64,000 nt of DNA from an uncultured Duncaniella sp. (GCF_910577345.1 NZ_CAJTMT010000011.1:30193-94192); one strand, 5' to 3'. Shown: positions 45,086 through 57,581, counted from the stretch's first letter. The notes: generated by a model from the sequence alone, not told the origin. Numbers and translations are program-made.

Positions 45086-45301
45086 AATAGAAATTAAGAA
45101 TCACTTTCCCGCTAAAAGTTAAATTAAATTAACAAAAAGAATTGCTCCGTAAAATACGAAGTATTTAACAATTATATGCATTTTTTAGCCAAAACTTGAT
45201 TTATCAAACGAAAAATATCGCCAACTGACCAAAATTATATCCAAAACTCTGTGTGTTGTCGATGAAAATCAACGGGTGGCGGAAGAGTCGTGATTTTTTC
45301 G

Positions 45302-45309
45302 TAACTTCG
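45302..45309 (+). promoter_or_regulatory. Probable -7 box of the TonB receptor gene
   Basis: TAACTTCG, one base off TAnnTTTG, 22 bp before the ATG at 45331. It makes the GTG at 45253 an unlikely start. Confidence 0.5.
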
Positions 45310-45330
45310 CGGTGTAATTCGCGAATTTTA

Positions 45331-47367
45331 ATGATGCACACGACTCTAAAAATACTTATTTCAACCGTTGTTTTTCCCTGGTCGCTTCTGACCAACGCCT
45401 CGACACTTACGCTTAAAGAAGAACCTGACTCGCTGGAGATGGAGCTGCAGGAGGTGGTCGTCACCGAACGCCGCACACTCGGCAAATTGCGAGGAACGTC
45501 ACTCAACACAGAGGTCATCTCGGCCTCGGATCTGAAACGTGCGGCCTGCTGCAACCTTGGCGAGAGCTTCACCACCAATCCGTCGGTCGACGTCAGCTAC
45601 AGCGATGCTGCCACGGGAGCCCGCCAAATCAAACTTCTCGGTCTTTCGGGTAGCTATGTGCAGATGCTGACGGAAAACATCCCTAATTTCCGTGGTGCAG
45701 CCGGACCATTCGGTCTCGGTTACATCGCCGGTCCGTGGATGCAGTCAATCCAGGTGTCGAAAGGAGCAAGTTCAGTGAAGAACGGCTACGAATCAATCAC
45801 CGGACAGATCAACGTCGAGATGAAGAAACCTCAGCTTGAACCGAGCCTTTCGGTCAACATGTATGCCGACCACCTCGGAAAACTCGAGGGCAATTTCGAC
45901 GGAAATATCCATCTCGGCGACAAGTGGAGCACAGGCCTGCTGCTCCACGGCGAGAATTCATTCAAAGCACACGACATGAACGACGACGGCTTTGCCGATG
46001 CTCCGCGCGTCCGCCAGTTTTCCGGAATGAACCGCTGGGCCTACCTCGGCACAAGCTATGTCTTTCAGGCAGCGGTCAAGTATCTCGACGAGCGCCGTAA
46101 AAGTGGCCAGATCGCTCACGGCGCACACTATGCCGACCCCTACATCATCGACATCGACACCCGTCGAGTCGAGGCTTTCACCAAAAATGCCTATATCTTT
46201 GACCGCGAGAATGATGGCAACGTGGCCATGATTGCCTCGATGAGCTTCCATGACCAGAATGCCGATTACGGGCGCAAGCTCTACGATGTCATACAACGCG
46301 AGGCTTACGTCTCGGCCATGTTTGAGCGCAAATGGCTCGATCTTCACTCGCTATCGACAGGTCTGAGCATGGTCTATGACAACTACCGCCAGCATCTACG
46401 TCCATCAAACGTCCCCGACACACCTGTCGAGGATATAAACAGCCATGAGATGACCTACGGTGCCTACGGACAATACACCCTCAATATCGACAACCGCCTC
46501 ATCGCAATGGCGGGAGTTCGCGGTGACCACAGTTCGCGCTACGGATGGATGTTCACCCCGCGCCTCCATGTCCGCTACAATATCATGGATCCGCTATCGC
46601 TGCAGCTTTCGGCAGGTCGCGGCTACCACTCGCCGCAACCGTTGGCTGAATATCACTATCTCCTTGCATCGTCACGCTCGCTTATAATCGAAAAGGATCT
46701 CAAGCAGGAGAGCGCATGGAACTTCGGCACAGGTGTCACCTCTTCGCTGCGTCTGTTCGGACGTTCGCTCGGCCTGTCGGCGGAGTATTACTACACCCGC
46801 TTCTCCAACCAGTTGCTCCTGAACCTCGATGCCGACCCTCATGCGGCAATCATCGGTAATCTCGGCGGACGTTCCTACTCCCATACCTTCCAGATTGAGG
46901 CAAGCTACAATATTCTCCCCGACCTTAATTTCTCCGCTGCCTACCGACTCACTGATGTAAAGGCGAACTACGGCGACGGTATGCGCCAAAAGCCCCTCAC
47001 ATCACGCAACAAGGGACTGCTTACCCTCGGGTGGACACCCGACATGGGTCTATGGCAACTCGACATCACCTGCGCGCTCAACGGCAGTGGCCGAAATCCT
47101 GACCCCTACACCACGGCTGACGGAACTCTCTCATGGGAAAAGCGCTATCACCCCTACGCACAGCTCAATGCCCAGCTCACACGCAATTTCCGTCACTGGA
47201 GCATCTACGTCGGCGGAGAAAACCTTACCGGCTACCGTCAGAAGCGCCCTATCATTGATGCCTCCGACCCTTGGGGTCCTAACTTTGATGCCACAATGGT
47301 CCACGCCCCTATCCACGGAGCAATGATCTATGCAGGATTCAGATATAATTTTACTCAGTATCTTTGA
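45331..47367 (+). CDS. TonB-dependent receptor, probably for metal or metallophore
   Basis: 678 residues from ATG 45331 (MMHTTLKILISTVVFPWSL, a signal peptide). It lacks the SusC regulatory domain. The TonB box region is MELQEVVVTERRTLG and the plug includes QIKLLGLSGSYVQMLTENIP and SIQVSKGASSVKNGYESITG. The barrel ends in FRYNFTQYL. The size and the plug are those of a classical receptor (BtuB/CirA/copper type). The next gene encodes a heavy-metal-associated protein, so copper or another soft metal is a reasonable guess. Confidence 0.88.
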   Translation: MMHTTLKILISTVVFPWSLLTNASTLTLKEEPDSLEMELQEVVVTERRTLGKLRGTSLNTEVISASDLKRAACCNLGESFTTNPSVDVSYSDAATGARQIKLLGLSGSYVQMLTENIPNFRGAAGPFGLGYIAGPWMQSIQVSKGASSVKNGYESITGQINVEMKKPQLEPSLSVNMYADHLGKLEGNFDGNIHLGDKWSTGLLLHGENSFKAHDMNDDGFADAPRVRQFSGMNRWAYLGTSYVFQAAVKYLDERRKSGQIAHGAHYADPYIIDIDTRRVEAFTKNAYIFDRENDGNVAMIASMSFHDQNADYGRKLYDVIQREAYVSAMFERKWLDLHSLSTGLSMVYDNYRQHLRPSNVPDTPVEDINSHEMTYGAYGQYTLNIDNRLIAMAGVRGDHSSRYGWMFTPRLHVRYNIMDPLSLQLSAGRGYHSPQPLAEYHYLLASSRSLIIEKDLKQESAWNFGTGVTSSLRLFGRSLGLSAEYYYTRFSNQLLLNLDADPHAAIIGNLGGRSYSHTFQIEASYNILPDLNFSAAYRLTDVKANYGDGMRQKPLTSRNKGLLTLGWTPDMGLWQLDITCALNGSGRNPDPYTTADGTLSWEKRYHPYAQLNAQLTRNFRHWSIYVGGENLTGYRQKRPIIDASDPWGPNFDATMVHAPIHGAMIYAGFRYNFTQYL

Positions 47368-47480
47368 TTCGCTGCGCTTGTCAAAGATATTGAGTAAAAT
47401 TAAGTATAGAGGTTAAAGTATAGAGTATAGATAATAGTTCTGATGGTTCTGTTATTGCTGATGGCTGACAACTCTAACCT

Positions 47481-47567
47481 TAAAACTTAAAACTCTACTC
47501 TTAAAACTCACAACTAAAAACTAAAAACTCACAACTAAAAAAACCACAACTAAAACCCAATAAAAAC
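47481..47567. repeat. A-rich low-complexity repeat before the HMA gene
   Basis: Repeated short words of the type ttaaaact / ctcacaactaaaaa run up to the ATG at 47568, including two near copies of AAAACTCACAACTAAAAA. It may act as an unstructured leader; the period is about 9-10 nt. Confidence 0.55.
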
Positions 47568-47897
47568 ATGAAACGTATCCTTACCATCGCTTTGATGCTC
47601 ATGACGCTTACTGTCTGCATGAGCGCGAAGGAGCCTTCTCAGGCTACAGCAGTGTTCACTGTCATGCCAAAAATGTCATGCCAGAACTGCGAGAACAAAA
47701 TCAAATCAAACCTCCGTTTCGAGAAGGGTGTCAAGTCAATCGAAACATCCCTCACCGGCCAGACTGTGACTGTCAAGTACAATCCTAAAAAGACCAACGT
47801 CGAAGCTATTCAAAAAGGTTTTGCCAAAATCGGCTATGCCGCCACAGAAGTAACCGAATGTGACGACAGCCAGAACAAACCCGCCGAGAAGAAATAA
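47568..47897 (+). CDS. Exported heavy-metal-associated (HMA) domain protein
   Basis: 109 residues: signal peptide (about 1-20) and one HMA fold. The metal site is MSCQNCENKI with C38 and C41, and GQTVTVKYNPKKTN fits the third and fourth strands. It should bind Cu+ or a similar ion in the periplasm and may hand metal to or from the receptor encoded 200 bp upstream. The C-terminus is lysine-rich. Its stop is followed within 19 bp by a long palindrome. Confidence 0.88.
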   Translation: MKRILTIALMLMTLTVCMSAKEPSQATAVFTVMPKMSCQNCENKIKSNLRFEKGVKSIETSLTGQTVTVKYNPKKTNVEAIQKGFAKIGYAATEVTECDDSQNKPAEKK

Positions 47898-47915
47898 TCC
47901 ATTCGCAGGAAAAGG

Positions 47916-48048
47916 CACATAAGGCCCTAAGGTCAGAAGAGACATAAGTTTTTTATTTTGAGATGTTTGGGTGAGTTAATTTAATCTTACCTATTTCATC
48001 TCCCCGAAATAAAAACTTATGTCTCTTCTGACCTTAGGGCCTTATGTG
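47916..48048. repeat. Perfect 38-bp inverted repeat of 9-nt units
   Basis: 47916-47953 and 48011-48048 are exact reverse complements. Units: acataaggc, cctaaggtc, agaagagac, ataagtttt. The loop is 57 nt. It sits in the 363-bp gap between the HMA and GH43 genes. Confidence 0.9.
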
Positions 48049-48086
48049 TCCTTCCTTCTAATGAATACGGCTACCAAACTTAAAAT

Positions 48087-48131
48087 CTTTTGTCCCTTCT
48101 GCTCCTTATGGCTTTATGTGCCCTTCCATCC
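48087..48131. repeat. Extra 9-nt-periodic arm without partner
   Basis: Five exact steps: cttttgtcc, cttctgctc, cttatggct, ttatgtgcc, cttccatcc. It repeats the right arm of the preceding element with changes, and no left arm is present. This suggests partial duplication or loss. Confidence 0.75.
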
Positions 48132-48196
48132 TAAGTCCAACCCCTATACGATTTTAGCAGATTATTCGCCCGACATATCAATTTATCCTCAAGTGG

Positions 48197-48228
48197 TTTG
48201 CATGTCTCTTATTTTTATTGTAGATTTG
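48197..48228 (+). promoter_or_regulatory. Full Bacteroidetes promoter of the GH43-esterase operon
   Basis: TTTG (48197-48200), 20-nt spacer, TAGATTTG (48221-48228). Both boxes match. The ATG follows at 48261. Confidence 0.78.
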
Positions 48229-48254
48229 TGGCTCAAGCCAACCCCCTCTCTTAA

Positions 48255-51274
<3,020 letters not shown>

Positions 51275-51284
51275 GAAATATTGC

Positions 51285-51393
51285 AGGGACGCGCTGTAGC
51301 GCGTATGCCGTATGAAATACATCATCAGAATAAACATAATTCATCGGATTGACATTTGCATCCAATCGGGCATACGCGCTACAGCGCGTCCCT
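51285..51393. repeat. Nested REP-like inverted repeat
   Basis: 51285-51309 and 51369-51393 are exact reverse complements over 25 nt. Each arm is itself palindromic (ACGCGCTGTAGCGCGT). The loop is 59 nt. It probably ends the GH43-esterase transcript and may be a dispersed repeat. Confidence 0.88.
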
Positions 51394-51451
51394 ACAAGGC
51401 AATGACAATGTGAATTTCAGTGATTACTGATAAATAAAAACCGAATCTTTT

Positions 51452-52039
51452 ATGACAAAATATGACGAATTTCGCGAATTGCTGAAAAGCAACCGCTCAT
51501 ATCGCCGTTTCGACGGCAACCATGCAATATCCGATGAAACGCTTCGCAAGCTTGTGGAGCTTGTGCGCTATTGCTCTTCGGGACGCAACCTCCAGCCGCT
51601 GCGCTACCGCCTTGTGTCATCCCGTGAAGAGTGCGAGGCCGTATTTCCCGCTCTCAAATGGGCAGGATATTTCACTTGGTGGGACGGCCCGGCGGAGACT
51701 GAGCGCCCTACGGCCTATCTCGTCCAGTGTATAGACACGGAGCTGATCACCAACTGCCTCTGCGACGACGGTCTGCAGCTTGAGGCCATAACCCTCGGCG
51801 CGGCCACCCTCGGTATCCACGGCTGCATCATCAAGGCATTCAATGCCGCAAAAGTGACTGAGGCGCTTGCCATCCCCGAACGCTACAAACCTCTCTATGT
51901 CCTTGCCCTCGGCTATCCCGCAGAGACAGTGGAAATCGTCGACACCGACGGCACCACTGACGCAGACATCAAATATTACCGCGATTCATCCGACCACCAC
52001 ATTGTTCCCAAACGTCCGACAGAGGAACTGATTCTCTGA
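51452..52039 (+). CDS. Nitroreductase-family FMN oxidoreductase
   Basis: 195 residues. The N-terminal SNRSYRRFDGNHAISDETL is the FMN-phosphate-binding opening of the family (RSYRRF). CSSGRNLQPLRYRLV replaces the usual PSxxNxQPW loop, and GAATLGIHGCIIKAFN is the family helix. It should reduce small electrophiles with NAD(P)H. The gene stands alone; its substrate is not predictable. Confidence 0.88.
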   Translation: MTKYDEFRELLKSNRSYRRFDGNHAISDETLRKLVELVRYCSSGRNLQPLRYRLVSSREECEAVFPALKWAGYFTWWDGPAETERPTAYLVQCIDTELITNCLCDDGLQLEAITLGAATLGIHGCIIKAFNAAKVTEALAIPERYKPLYVLALGYPAETVEIVDTDGTTDADIKYYRDSSDHHIVPKRPTEELIL

Positions 52040-52099
52040 CAAACCGGCGGCCCCAATCAACCATATCTCCAACAGACCATCACATTCATATTTCTGCAA

Positions 52100-53032
52100 A
52101 TGAAAAATTTCACTTCTTTCTTCGTCGCCATTGCCCTTGGCATGAGTGCATCAATCTGTCACGCACAGGAGCCACGGACAGCTATGGAAAATGATACTAT
52201 TGCCGTAGATAATGGAAATGATACGAAAGTTGAAACTTCAAGGAGCAAGGAAAGGGAGAAAGAATACTTGAGTGTTCCATTCGAGAAGCCAGTTGTCATG
52301 GCCCTTACATTCGGAAAATGTATCAATATGGGAGGCCACGAAAATTCGGAATGGTTAGGCCGCAGACGCGGTCAGACCAACGAACTTGACTGGCGGTTCG
52401 CTTATTTCTTCCTCCGACATTGGGGCATGTATGTAGATTGTGCTATCTATGGCTCCTCCATTGCAAGTGATTGCGGTCCCCTGCTTGAAAAACAATTGGG
52501 AACAAAATTCCATCAGGACGATGAATGCGGAGCTATTTTCGCCGGAGCGATAGCCGGCATAGGTATTACCTACAGAATGGAGTGGAACAGATGGCAACTC
52601 CTTTTGCGCGGAGGAATAGGAACAATCGGCATGAATGACTCATGGACATCAACACGCGACTATGACCTGACAGATGATCCGGGATATGACAGATGGGAAA
52701 TGCCCTACACACGTTGGGAATGTAATAGATATCTGTCACCATCCTTTTTGAACGGTGGACTCACAATAGGCTATCGAATGTCACGGGTGTTCAGCGTTAT
52801 CCTTGACATAAATTATCGTCACACAGTTGGGGAAAAGGCATATATGTGTCTGACAAAATATGAGTACGCTCATACTGAAGATGGTTTTGAAGCCAGAGAG
52901 TTAATCCATTTTGACAAAAGTTCCCGTGCATGGGGCCGAGATCTGACCGTCTCAATAGGGCTGCAACTCCAAGCCGAATCAAGCAAAAAGAGGATGAAAG
53001 CCAACCGAAGCAAACAGTCTTCTAAATTGTAA
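52100..53032 (+). CDS. Exported, probably outer-membrane beta-barrel protein, unknown
   Basis: 310 residues with a signal peptide (about 1-22, ending CHAQ). A charged linker (about 30-57, SRSKEREKEY) is followed by alternating strands (LDWRFAYFFLRHWGMYVDC, RWQLLLRGGIGTIG, FSVILDINYRHTVG) that look like a small barrel of about 8-12 strands. The basic C-terminus (SSKKRMKANRSKQSSKL) is unusual for a barrel. No named family recognised. More AT-rich than its neighbours. Confidence 0.65.
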   Translation: MKNFTSFFVAIALGMSASICHAQEPRTAMENDTIAVDNGNDTKVETSRSKEREKEYLSVPFEKPVVMALTFGKCINMGGHENSEWLGRRRGQTNELDWRFAYFFLRHWGMYVDCAIYGSSIASDCGPLLEKQLGTKFHQDDECGAIFAGAIAGIGITYRMEWNRWQLLLRGGIGTIGMNDSWTSTRDYDLTDDPGYDRWEMPYTRWECNRYLSPSFLNGGLTIGYRMSRVFSVILDINYRHTVGEKAYMCLTKYEYAHTEDGFEARELIHFDKSSRAWGRDLTVSIGLQLQAESSKKRMKANRSKQSSKL

Positions 53033-53068
53033 AAAGGTCTTAATGCGATAATGTGTATAATGACAACA

Positions 53069-53122
53069 GTCCGGAAGGAACATGAATCTGTGTTACTTCC
53101 GAACTTTTGCCTTTATACGTCT
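53069..53122. repeat. 9-nt-periodic repeat between convergent genes
   Basis: Left side GTCCGGAAGGAACATGAATC, right units cttccgaac, ttttgcctt, tatacgtct. Pairing is weak apart from CGGAAG/CTTCCG. It fills most of the 130-bp convergent gap. Confidence 0.55.
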
Positions 53123-53162
53123 TTGCAGCAAGTCTGATACTCATGCAATATGATTCATAACA

Positions 53163-53924
53163 TCAAGGCTTGTCGTTGCAGGCGGTGTCGATGGCCTTGA
53201 GGATAGAGGCGAGTTTTTCGGGGTTGCTACCGTTTTCATAATGACGCACGATTCCCTGCTTATCCACAACTATTGTCATCGGGAATCCTCTGCCATTGAG
53301 CCATTTCAGAAACTGACGGTCATTGACAATATGTCGCCATGTAAAGCCACATTTTTCAAGAACAGGACGAGCAATGTCGGCAGTTTCCCATGTTGACGAG
53401 AGGAATACCACATCCGGATACTGTTCGCGCCATTTCGACAATTCGGGCATCTCCTTTCGGCATGGTCCGCAACCGGTGTACCACAGATTCAGCACCATAA
53501 CCTTCCCCTCGATGTCCTTACTGCCACATTCAACCCCGTCAATATCCACGGCTGTGAACTTCGGGAAAGCAGAGCCAAGGGTCAGAGTCTCCCGATTTTT
53601 AATCGATTCGTCCATGATAGAAACAAATTGCAGACTGCTCGTAACAGCGGGCCATATCAAGTCGGGGTTTGCAAGCTGCTCCTCAGGAATCGCAGAATTG
53701 ACAATATCCTCCGGGAGTGTTACAGCCTCTCTATAGACAATCAGTGTCAATCGCTTCCCCTCACCATAACTTATAAAACTGAGCGAATAGCCTTCAGGAA
53801 GATTTTTTGGCATATCCTTGAAAAAATGACCCTGCACATAGTAAGTGGGTTCTACGGTATCGGCACTGACGCACAGACTGCCCATAATGAGGAAAGCAGT
53901 GATGAAAGATAGGAGTTTTTTCAT
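53163..53924 (-). CDS. TlpA-like thioredoxin-fold protein, exported
   Basis: 253 residues with a signal peptide (about 1-21) and a C-terminal thioredoxin domain (about 115-250). The motif is WYTGCGPCRKEMP with C152 and C155, and the cis-Pro loop is GRGFPMTIVVD. It probably reduces disulfides in the periplasm. Unlike the copy at 5057 it is a single gene, with a TATATTTG box upstream (54008-54015). Confidence 0.85.
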   Translation of the reverse strand: MKKLLSFITAFLIMGSLCVSADTVEPTYYVQGHFFKDMPKNLPEGYSLSFISYGEGKRLTLIVYREAVTLPEDIVNSAIPEEQLANPDLIWPAVTSSLQFVSIMDESIKNRETLTLGSAFPKFTAVDIDGVECGSKDIEGKVMVLNLWYTGCGPCRKEMPELSKWREQYPDVVFLSSTWETADIARPVLEKCGFTWRHIVNDRQFLKWLNGRGFPMTIVVDKQGIVRHYENGSNPEKLASILKAIDTACNDKP

Positions 53925-54007
53925 TGTAATTTAAGTGATGAATGATGGAATATGTGTAAATAACATTTCTTACAGTTGCATCCGAAGAATCGGCAACTAT
54001 CCACCTG

Positions 54008-54015
54008 CAAATATA
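54008..54015 (-). promoter_or_regulatory. -7 box of the TlpA-like gene
   Basis: Minus strand TATATTTG, 84 bp before the ATG at 53924. Full match to TAnnTTTG. Confidence 0.6.
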
Positions 54016-54085
54016 GTTATTTTCACGAAAACAACCAATATTTTTACTAATTTTATTTTACAGTCCACGAAAATATTAATAGAAA

Positions 54086-54133
54086 CAAAGACCTTTCCGG
54101 AAACCATTATGGCATAATCCGGAAAGGTCTTTG
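54086..54133 (-). terminator. Terminator of the nqr operon
   Basis: CAAAGACCTTTCCGG (54086-54100) pairs perfectly with 54119-54133, loop 18 nt, followed on the minus strand by TTTCTATTAA. It lies 57 bp after the nqrF stop. Confidence 0.78.
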
Positions 54134-54189
54134 TCTATATTGATGCTGTCAGCGTCTTCCGTTGTCGATTTGGACAAACGGAAAGTAGG

Positions 54190-55455
54190 TCAGCCGCCGA
54201 AGTTGTCGTAGTGGACTGATTCTGGATCCACGCCGAGGTCGTCGAGCATTTTGTTGACTGCAGCGCTCATCGGGCCGGGACCACACATGTAGTATTCGAT
54301 ATCCTCAGGCTCGGGATGATTCTTGAGATAGGTCTCATAGATGACCTGATGAACGAAACCTGCGGTGTATTTCACCCCTGCAGCATCCGCTGCAGGATCG
54401 GGACGGTCGAGCGCAAGGTGGAACTTGAAGTTGGGGAAATCCTTTTCGAGCTGCATGAAATCGTCGAGATAGAAAACCTCGTTGAGCGCACGCGCACCGT
54501 AGAAGTAGTTCATCACACGGTCGCGGGTCTGGAGTGTCTTCGTCATCCACATAATCTGGGCACGGAGCGGAGCCATACCTGCGCCACCGCCAATCCACAT
54601 CATTTCGGCTTTCGAGTCGACAATCGGGTGGAAATCTCCGTAAGGACCGCTCATGCGCACCTTGTCGCCGGGTTTGAGAGTGAAGATGTAGCTTGAAGCG
54701 ATTCCCGGCATGACATCCTGGAATCCCACCTGGGGTTTCGGCTTGAAGGGAGGAGTGGCAATGCGGACGGTAAGCATGATGCGGTCACCCTCCTCGGGAT
54801 AGTTGGCCATGGAGTAGGCGCGCACGGTCGTCTCCGTGTTGCGACATTTCAAGCCGAAGAGACCGAACTTCTCCCATGAGGGAAGATACTCGTCACCGAT
54901 TGATGCTTTGTCGATGTCCTTGTCATAGTCCATCTCGTAGGTCGGAATCTTAATCTGGGCGTAGGAACCGGGGATGAAATCCATGTGGGCACCTTCGGGA
55001 AGAGCCACGATGAACTCCTTGATGAAGGTTGCGACATTCTTGTTGGAAATCACCTCACATTCCCACTCCTTGACATCGAGGACCGAAGCGGGGATGCCGA
55101 TAGAACAATCCTCCTTGACCTTCACCTGACAGCCGAGGCGCCAATGTGCCTGCTGCTCCTTGCGCGAGAAGTGGACCTTCTCGGTGGGAAGTATGTCGCC
55201 GCCTCCGGTGAACACCTGACACTTGCACTGACCGCAACTGCCCTTTCCACCACAGGCAGAGGGGAGAAAAATGTTCTGGTCGGCAAGGGTCGAGAGAAGC
55301 GCTTTGCCAGATTCTGCCTCGACCACGGTGTCGGAATTGATTGTGATCTTGACTTTGCCCGAATGGACAAGATATTTCTTCGCGAGGAGGAGAATCAGCA
55401 CCAGCACGAGGGTGATGATGAGAAAGATGCTCACTCCTGAAAGTATGGTTAACAT
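54190..55455 (-). CDS. nqrF: Na+-translocating NADH:quinone reductase subunit F
   Basis: 421 residues: one N-terminal membrane helix (about 5-28), a [2Fe-2S] ferredoxin domain with C68, C74, C77 and C109 (CGGKGSCGQC), then FAD- and NADH-binding domains (RAYSMANYP for FAD; GGGAGMAPLRAQI for NADH). It ends in DNFGG. It takes electrons from NADH and passes them into the pump. Last gene of nqrA-F; gap to nqrE 37 bp. Confidence 0.97.
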   Translation of the reverse strand: MLTILSGVSIFLIITLVLVLILLLAKKYLVHSGKVKITINSDTVVEAESGKALLSTLADQNIFLPSACGGKGSCGQCKCQVFTGGGDILPTEKVHFSRKEQQAHWRLGCQVKVKEDCSIGIPASVLDVKEWECEVISNKNVATFIKEFIVALPEGAHMDFIPGSYAQIKIPTYEMDYDKDIDKASIGDEYLPSWEKFGLFGLKCRNTETTVRAYSMANYPEEGDRIMLTVRIATPPFKPKPQVGFQDVMPGIASSYIFTLKPGDKVRMSGPYGDFHPIVDSKAEMMWIGGGAGMAPLRAQIMWMTKTLQTRDRVMNYFYGARALNEVFYLDDFMQLEKDFPNFKFHLALDRPDPAADAAGVKYTAGFVHQVIYETYLKNHPEPEDIEYYMCGPGPMSAAVNKMLDDLGVDPESVHYDNFGG

Positions 55456-55492
55456 AATATACCTATATATTATATGTGGTGAATGCTGAATG

Positions 55493-56110
55493 TTAAATCT
55501 TGATTCCGAGGAAGCTCATGAAGGCTATGCCCATGAGGGCCGTCAGGATGAAGGTGATGCCTACGCCACGGAGAGGTCGGGGAATGTTGGAATATGTGGC
55601 GAGGCGCTCACGGATAGCTGCGATGGCAGTGATGGCGAGAAGCCAGCCAAGGCCCCAGCCTCCACCTGCGCAGACGGCTGTCCATACGCTCGGGAAGTCG
55701 CGCTGTTGCATGAAGAGCGAACCGCCGAGGATGGCACAGTTGACAGCGATGAGCGGGAGGAAGATACCGAGCGATGAATAGAGCGCGGGACTGTATTTCT
55801 CGACGGTCATCTCCACGAGCTGGGTCATCGAGGCAATGACGGCGATGAACATGATGAGCGAGAGGAAGCTCAGGTCAACGTCGGCATACTCCGGGCCGAG
55901 CCAAGTCAGCGCACCGGCACTCAGGACGTAGGTCTGCAGAAGATAGTTGACAGGGAGTGTCACCACAAGCATGAAGGTCACGGCAACGCCCAGACCGAAG
56001 GCGGTCTTAACGTTCTTCGACACGGCGATAAAGGAGCACATGCCAAGGAAATAGGCGAAAATCATGTTGTCGACAAAAATCGACCTTATGAATATGTTGA
56101 AATTTTCCAC
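55493..56110 (-). CDS. nqrE: Na+-NQR subunit E
   Basis: 205-residue membrane subunit with six helices (FIRSIFVDNMIFAYFLGMCS, LGVAVTFMLVVTLPVNYLL). It pairs with NqrD to hold the iron centre of the pump, and the conserved cysteine is in YFLGMCSF. Same strand and spacing as the other nqr genes. Confidence 0.96.
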   Translation of the reverse strand: MENFNIFIRSIFVDNMIFAYFLGMCSFIAVSKNVKTAFGLGVAVTFMLVVTLPVNYLLQTYVLSAGALTWLGPEYADVDLSFLSLIMFIAVIASMTQLVEMTVEKYSPALYSSLGIFLPLIAVNCAILGGSLFMQQRDFPSVWTAVCAGGGWGLGWLLAITAIAAIRERLATYSNIPRPLRGVGITFILTALMGIAFMSFLGIKI

Positions 56111-56154
56111 GTTGTGCAGAATTTAATTATAAACGATAGTGGTTGATTGTGCGA

Positions 56155-56784
56155 TTAGTTGTCCTCCTGCAGGTCCTTGTTGAAACTGCGCTGAACCCAG
56201 ATGATACATGCCACGAGTATCAGGGCCATCGGGGGGAGAATCATGAGGCCGTTGTTGACATAGCCTGCATCGTAGAAGCTCTGCGGGATAATCTGATAGC
56301 CGAGGAGGGTTCCGCTGCCGAGAAGTTCGCGGAAGAAACCGACGATGATGAGGATGAGGGCATAGCCGATGCCGTTGCCTACACCATCGAGAAACGATGG
56401 CCAGGGCTTGTTGGCCATGGCGAATGCTTCGAGTCGGCCCATGAGGATACAGTTTGTGATGATAAGACCTATGAACACCGAAAGTTGCTTGGAAGCATCG
56501 TAGGCAAAGGCTTTGAGCACCTGGTCTACGATGACCACGAGACCGGCAACGACGACGAGCTGGACGATGATTCGGATATTGGTCGGGATAGTGTTGCGGA
56601 GAAGCGAGATGATGACATTGGCAAAGGCGAGCACGGCTACCACCGATACTCCCATCACTATTGCCGGTTCGAGCTTCGCGGTGACGGCCAGCACGGAGCA
56701 GATGCCGAGGACCTGCACCACCACCGGATTGTTTTTCGACAGAGGATTGAAAAGCACCTCTTTATTGTTGATTTTATCAGCCAT
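56155..56784 (-). CDS. nqrD: Na+-NQR subunit D
   Basis: 209-residue membrane subunit with about six helices. [20 protein letters not shown] near the N-terminus carries the cysteine, and [20 protein letters not shown] is a family signature. Forms the NqrDE pair in the inner membrane. Gap to nqrC 35 bp. Confidence 0.96.
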   Translation of the reverse strand: MADKINNKEVLFNPLSKNNPVVVQVLGICSVLAVTAKLEPAIVMGVSVVAVLAFANVIISLLRNTIPTNIRIIVQLVVVAGLVVIVDQVLKAFAYDASKQLSVFIGLIITNCILMGRLEAFAMANKPWPSFLDGVGNGIGYALILIIVGFFRELLGSGTLLGYQIIPQSFYDAGYVNNGLMILPPMALILVACIIWVQRSFNKDLQEDN

Positions 56785-56819
56785 GACGGATGAAAAATAA
56801 AGATTTTACGATTTATTTG

Positions 56820-57533
56820 TTACTGTCTCTCCTGTCCGAGTCCCTGAAGGAACTTCTTGTAGGGGGTGAGACAATTGTCGAGCATCGAGCCGACACCCTT
56901 CGATGTGATAGTGCCGCCGGAGATACCGTCGACATAATCCTCTCCGTTGAGGGGCTGCTGTCCGGCTTTCACGACAGCGATCGGGCGGAAGCGTCCATCC
57001 TTGAACACCTGCTTGCCCTCGAACTGGCTGCTGAAAGCGGGTTTCTCGATTTCGGCACCAAGACCGGGGGTCTCACCCTGATGCGCGAAGTAGGCACCGT
57101 AGATGGTCGAGCCGTCGCTGTCAAAAGCGACATAACCCCAGATAGGTCCCCAAAGACCGGCACCGTAGACCGGAAGGATATACTTCTGCGAACCGTCGGC
57201 AACAGTGCATACAAAGACCGGAAGCTCACGGCGGTCGGCCGCAAGCTTGATTTGCGCGGCCACATCGACATCAAAGGCATTGACACCCTCGACCTTTTCG
57301 CCGCGCTCGTTGACAACGAACTGCTCGGTGATATACTTGTCGAACTCGGCCACCACATCCTTCTTGTCGGGGGTGATGAGCGCCGCGTTGAGAATCTGGC
57401 TCATCTTGTCGGCGTTGATGTTTTCCTGCTGACGGTCCTTGAGTGCAAGCGAGGTTGCTGCGAGAGCCGTGCCGACCATCACCACCAGGACTATTATATA
57501 TATAATGGTGTAGGTATTGCTTTGCTTATTCAT
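56820..57533 (-). CDS. nqrC: Na+-NQR subunit C
   Basis: 237 residues with one N-terminal helix and a periplasmic FMN domain. The flavin attachment motif is DGISGGTITS, with T208 as the probable FMN-linked threonine; the classical SGAT reads SGGT here. GLWGPIWGYVAFDSD and HQGETPGLGAEI are family features. It relays electrons between the iron centre and NqrB. Confidence 0.95.
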   Translation of the reverse strand: MNKQSNTYTIIYIIVLVVMVGTALAATSLALKDRQQENINADKMSQILNAALITPDKKDVVAEFDKYITEQFVVNERGEKVEGVNAFDVDVAAQIKLAADRRELPVFVCTVADGSQKYILPVYGAGLWGPIWGYVAFDSDGSTIYGAYFAHQGETPGLGAEIEKPAFSSQFEGKQVFKDGRFRPIAVVKAGQQPLNGEDYVDGISGGTITSKGVGSMLDNCLTPYKKFLQGLGQERQ

Positions 57534-57581
57534 AAGTCAATCTGAATTGAGCGTTATAGCTTTTTGGTTTCTGACATGATT

